Part shown: in pieces, positions 61,286-64,000 of the stretch
Layout: each line of letters begins with the position of its first letter
How positions within the stretch are numbered: the stretch's first letter is position 1
NCBI GenBank assembly: GCA_964521715.1
Contig: CAZFSS010000003.1
Location: 166,446-230,445, forward strand
DNA length: 64,000 nt
Direction: 5' to 3'
Source: DAOVRD01 sp964521715
GTDB taxonomy: Bacteria > Planctomycetota > Brocadiia > SM23-32
Program-made: the position numbers and the translations under genes
Notes under the pieces: generated by a model
Databases searched by the model: none
What the model saw: the letters and a program-made list of their open reading frames with translations, nothing else
Told to the model about the DNA's origin: nothing

Positions 61286-63904
61286 ATGGCTCACTGCACG
61301 TTGGCGATCCTGTGCATGTTCGCGGCCCTCTTGTCTCTGGGTCCTGCGGCGTCGGCGGGGGAACCGGGTTTCGAGGGTTTCGAGTTCTCGATCCCCTACG
61401 GGGGCGTGGCCGACGGCACCGCCCCGGCGGCTCTGGCGCAGGTGCGATCGGCCGGCGGGGCAGGGGGCTTCGTCTCCGTCAGGGACGGCAGATTCGTCCT
61501 TTCGGACTCCGGCGAGCCGATCCGCTTCTGGGCGATTAACCTGTGCTTCGGCGGCTGTTACCCGCCGCATGACGTGGCCGAACGCATGGCCCGGCGCATG
61601 GCGTCCCTCGGCATCAACTGCGTGCGGTTCCACCACATGGATGCCAGCGGCTATCCAGGCGGCATATGGCGGAACCCCGGGTGGGGCGACTTCGAACACA
61701 CGGACTTGCATCCCGAAGCGCTCGATCGCCTGGACTACCTGATCGCGCAGATGAAGGAGAACGGCGTATACGCGAACCTGAACCTGCACGTTTCGCGCAC
61801 GTACGGCGAGAAGGACAGCTTCCCAGCGGTCGGCGCCGGCGAGTCCGTCCCGAGCTACGGCAAGGGGGTCGACAACTTCTACCCCAGGTGCATCGAGGAG
61901 CAGAGGCGTTACGCGCGCATGCTGCTTCGGCACGTCAACGCGTACACCGGCAACGCCTACGCGGAGGAGCCGGCGGTCGCCATGGTCGAGATTAGCAATG
62001 AGGACGGCCTGCTGCACGAGTGGCGGGCCGGCGGGCTTGACCGCCTGCCCGAGCCCTACGTGCGCGACCTGGAGAGGCAATGGAACGAATGGCTCCAGCG
62101 CAAGTACGGCTCCACCCAGGCGCTCGGGAAGGCGTGGTCCGAGGGCGAGATGGCCGGCGGCCGGGATGACCTGCTGGCCGCCCCGGGCGTGGAAGGCGGC
62201 CTGCAAGTGATCGAGAGCGCCCGCGCCACGGTGGAGCAGACGCCCGGGCCCGGCGGCGAAGTCATCCGCACCATCACCGTGCAGCAGGCGAGCCCGACCT
62301 CCTGGCACGTGCAGTACATGTGGTCGCCCTTCGCAGTGCGGGCAGGCGCGACCTACGTGCTCCGCCTGAAGCTGCGCGCCAATCGCGACGCGAACGCCAG
62401 CGTGGACTGCCGGATGACGTCCGAGCCCTGGACCGTGCTGGGAATCGGCCAGGACGTGTCGCTCACGCCCGAGTGGCGCGAGCACGAGTTCTACTTCGTG
62501 GCGTCGCAGGACGAGCCGCGCGCGCGGATCACGCTGTCCGGCCTGTCTCAGCAGGACCTGCGAGTGTCCGTCACGGGGGTCAGCCTTCGGCTCGCGGCCG
62601 TTTGCGGTTTGCGGCCGGGCGAGGAGCTGGGGCCGGCCGGAGTCGCCTGGCCTTCCCGGCGGGAGCTGGACGGCCGCACGCCCGCCTTGCGGCTGGACGT
62701 GGTGCGGTTCCTGCGCGACACAGAAGCCGCCTACTGGAAGGGGATGTGCGACTACCTGCATCAAGAGCTCGGCGTGAGGATGCCGGTGACGGGGACCGCG
62801 GTCGGGTACACGACGCCGGACATCGCGGCCGAGACCGTGGACTTCGTGGACTCCCATGCCTACTGGCGGCACCCGCAGTTCCCGGGCAGGCCGTGGGATC
62901 CGGAGAACTGGATCATCGGTCCGGACCCGATGGTGGACACGCCGGGGGGCTCCACGATCCCGCCGCTCTCGGCGCGCCGCGTGTTCGGCCTTCCCTACAC
63001 GGTCACCGAGTACAACCATCCCTCGCCGCACCCGTACGAGGCGGAGGGATTCCCCCTCATCTCGCTGTGGGGCGCGTATCAGGCGTGGGACGGTGTCTTC
63101 ACGTTCACCTACGCCAGCGGCGACCAATGGGAGATGGATCATTTCTCTGACTTCTTCAGCATCGCGGGCGACCCGGTGAAGATGGCGGTCCAGCCGGCCT
63201 GTTCGCACATGCTGCTCGGCGGCGCGATTCGGCCGCCCTCCCGAGCCATGCCGATCAAGAGGCCGCTCGAACTGCGCCTGCAGGACATCCTCTCGGGGCC
63301 GGCCTGGTCGCTGGCGGGCTACCCTCAGGGACTGGACCCGCTGGCCTGGCAGGGGGCGCTGCTGGGCCATGACGTCGGGCAAGGGCCGGTCCCGGCCGGG
63401 TCCGGTGCAGGAAGCGACCTGCGGTGGGAGGTGGGCGACGACGGCCGCGGGCTCGTCACCTACGCGGCGGACGCCTGCGCGGGACTGATCGGCTTCTGCT
63501 CGGGCAGGACGTTGGCGACGAACGGCCTCTCGCTCACGCCGGGGCCGACGTCGCTGGGCGGCTTCGCCGTCGTCATGGTCGACTCGGTCGACGGCCAGCG
63601 CCTCGGCGAGGCAGGCCGCTGCCTGGTCACGGCCGTCGCGCGGTGCGCCAACCCCGGCATGATCTGGAACGAGCGCCGGGACTCGGTCGGCCGCAACTGG
63701 GGGGAAGGCCCGACCCTGTGCGAGGGCGTGCCGTGCAGGCTCCAGGTCCGTCGCGCGGCGGCGTCCGTCAGGCTGTTCGCGCTGAATCCGGACGGCACGC
63801 GTCGGCAGGAAGCGCCGGCCCAGGCCGGGCCGGAGGGCCAGGTCCTGTTCGAGCTCGGCCCGCGCTACAGGACGCTCTGGTATGAACTGGTCATCGGAGA
63901 CTAA
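61286..63904 (+). CDS. Secreted clan GH-A glycoside hydrolase
   Basis: ATG 61286 after GGGAGGTGG is preferred over an in-frame GTG at 61244. It exposes a signal peptide (LAILCMFAALLSLGPAASA, cleavage before GEPG). The 872-residue product has a TIM barrel typical of GH5/GH42-like enzymes: GINCVRFHHMD early in the barrel, AMVEISNEDGLL with acid/base E239, and YTVTEYNHPSPHPYE with nucleophile E575. Between them lies a beta-sandwich insertion (about residues 300-440, TWHVQ-like carbohydrate-binding strands). A C-terminal beta domain ends RTLWYELVIGD. It presumably cleaves beta-linked glycans outside the cytoplasmic membrane, next to a polyol/sugar catabolic cluster. The GH family should be confirmed. 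Confidence 0.8.
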   Translation: MAHCTLAILCMFAALLSLGPAASAGEPGFEGFEFSIPYGGVADGTAPAALAQVRSAGGAGGFVSVRDGRFVLSDSGEPIRFWAINLCFGGCYPPHDVAERMARRMASLGINCVRFHHMDASGYPGGIWRNPGWGDFEHTDLHPEALDRLDYLIAQMKENGVYANLNLHVSRTYGEKDSFPAVGAGESVPSYGKGVDNFYPRCIEEQRRYARMLLRHVNAYTGNAYAEEPAVAMVEISNEDGLLHEWRAGGLDRLPEPYVRDLERQWNEWLQRKYGSTQALGKAWSEGEMAGGRDDLLAAPGVEGGLQVIESARATVEQTPGPGGEVIRTITVQQASPTSWHVQYMWSPFAVRAGATYVLRLKLRANRDANASVDCRMTSEPWTVLGIGQDVSLTPEWREHEFYFVASQDEPRARITLSGLSQQDLRVSVTGVSLRLAAVCGLRPGEELGPAGVAWPSRRELDGRTPALRLDVVRFLRDTEAAYWKGMCDYLHQELGVRMPVTGTAVGYTTPDIAAETVDFVDSHAYWRHPQFPGRPWDPENWIIGPDPMVDTPGGSTIPPLSARRVFGLPYTVTEYNHPSPHPYEAEGFPLISLWGAYQAWDGVFTFTYASGDQWEMDHFSDFFSIAGDPVKMAVQPACSHMLLGGAIRPPSRAMPIKRPLELRLQDILSGPAWSLAGYPQGLDPLAWQGALLGHDVGQGPVPAGSGAGSDLRWEVGDDGRGLVTYAADACAGLIGFCSGRTLATNGLSLTPGPTSLGGFAVVMVDSVDGQRLGEAGRCLVTAVARCANPGMIWNERRDSVGRNWGEGPTLCEGVPCRLQVRRAAASVRLFALNPDGTRRQEAPAQAGPEGQVLFELGPRYRTLWYELVIGD

Positions 63905-63976
63905 GAGCCTCTAACAGAATGCCGCGTGAGCCGCGTTGCGCCTCTGGCCGGATGGATGCAAGGAAGGGCTCCGAGC

Positions 63977-63997
63977 CCGTGCCAGGGTCAGGCACGG
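63977..63997 (+). terminator. Hairpin after the glycosidase gene
   Basis: CCGTGCC and GGCACGG form a perfect 7-bp stem around AGGGTCA, 72 bases past the stop. A smaller GGGCT/AGCCC stem precedes it. No T-run is visible before the window ends. Confidence 0.3.
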
Positions 63998-64000
63998 CGA

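Overview
The window is very GC-rich, gene-dense bacterial chromosome. Three proteins carry an N-terminal LEPR-type motif (LDLEQLEPRVLL and variants). That motif, together with several Gfo/Idh/MocA oxidoreductases, a creatininase-family hydrolase and very large repeat-built extracellular proteins, points to Planctomycetota. A B12-type (class II) ribonucleotide reductase, a [NiFe] hydrogenase, a MetV/MetF pair and pyruvate phosphate dikinase suggest an anaerobic or microaerobic fermentative or acetogen-like lifestyle. The taxon is inferred, not proven.

Region 1 (1-23.2 kb) encodes surface and secreted giants. It holds the C-terminal end of one beta-helix protein, a small LEPR protein, and a 6188-residue mosaic: propeller repeats, 231-aa units, two PPC arrays, a seven-copy Ca-loop repeat, a matrixin-like zinc protease motif and a C-terminal beta-helix. 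A convergent two-partner-secretion exoprotein follows. A fourth protein of this type (40.4-45.1 kb) has the same C-terminal module behind FG-GAP-like repeats and five 111-aa repeats.

Region 2 (23.4-37.8 kb) is a tight carbohydrate operon: three Gfo/Idh/MocA proteins (one fused to a GNAT acetyltransferase), a class III aminotransferase, an arabinose/fucose isomerase-like protein, an FGGY kinase and an amidohydrolase. A promoter whose -35 lies inside a palindrome precedes it. A secreted GH2-like protein with its own promoter follows. The dehydrogenase + aminotransferase + acetyltransferase set suggests amino-sugar or aminocyclitol chemistry (inference). A transposase remnant, a methyltransferase and a creatininase-family gene separate this from the 40 kb surface gene.

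Region 3 (45.2-50.3 kb) is one apparent transcription unit: [NiFe] hydrogenase small and large subunits, maturation protease, MetV and MetF, with a good sigma70 promoter and a hairpin at the predicted 5' end. It suggests a link between H2 and methylene-tetrahydrofolate reduction. A DUF2007 gene follows.

Region 4 (50.5-64 kb) holds the reverse operon lipoprotein-tsaB-usp-nrdJ, pyruvate phosphate dikinase with an unusual coiled insertion, a Gfo/Idh/MocA gene, a polyol-type operon (zinc alcohol dehydrogenase and FGGY kinase) and a secreted clan GH-A glycosidase. Recognisable sigma70-like promoters precede most units. I found no tRNA, rRNA, CRISPR array or intact insertion sequence.
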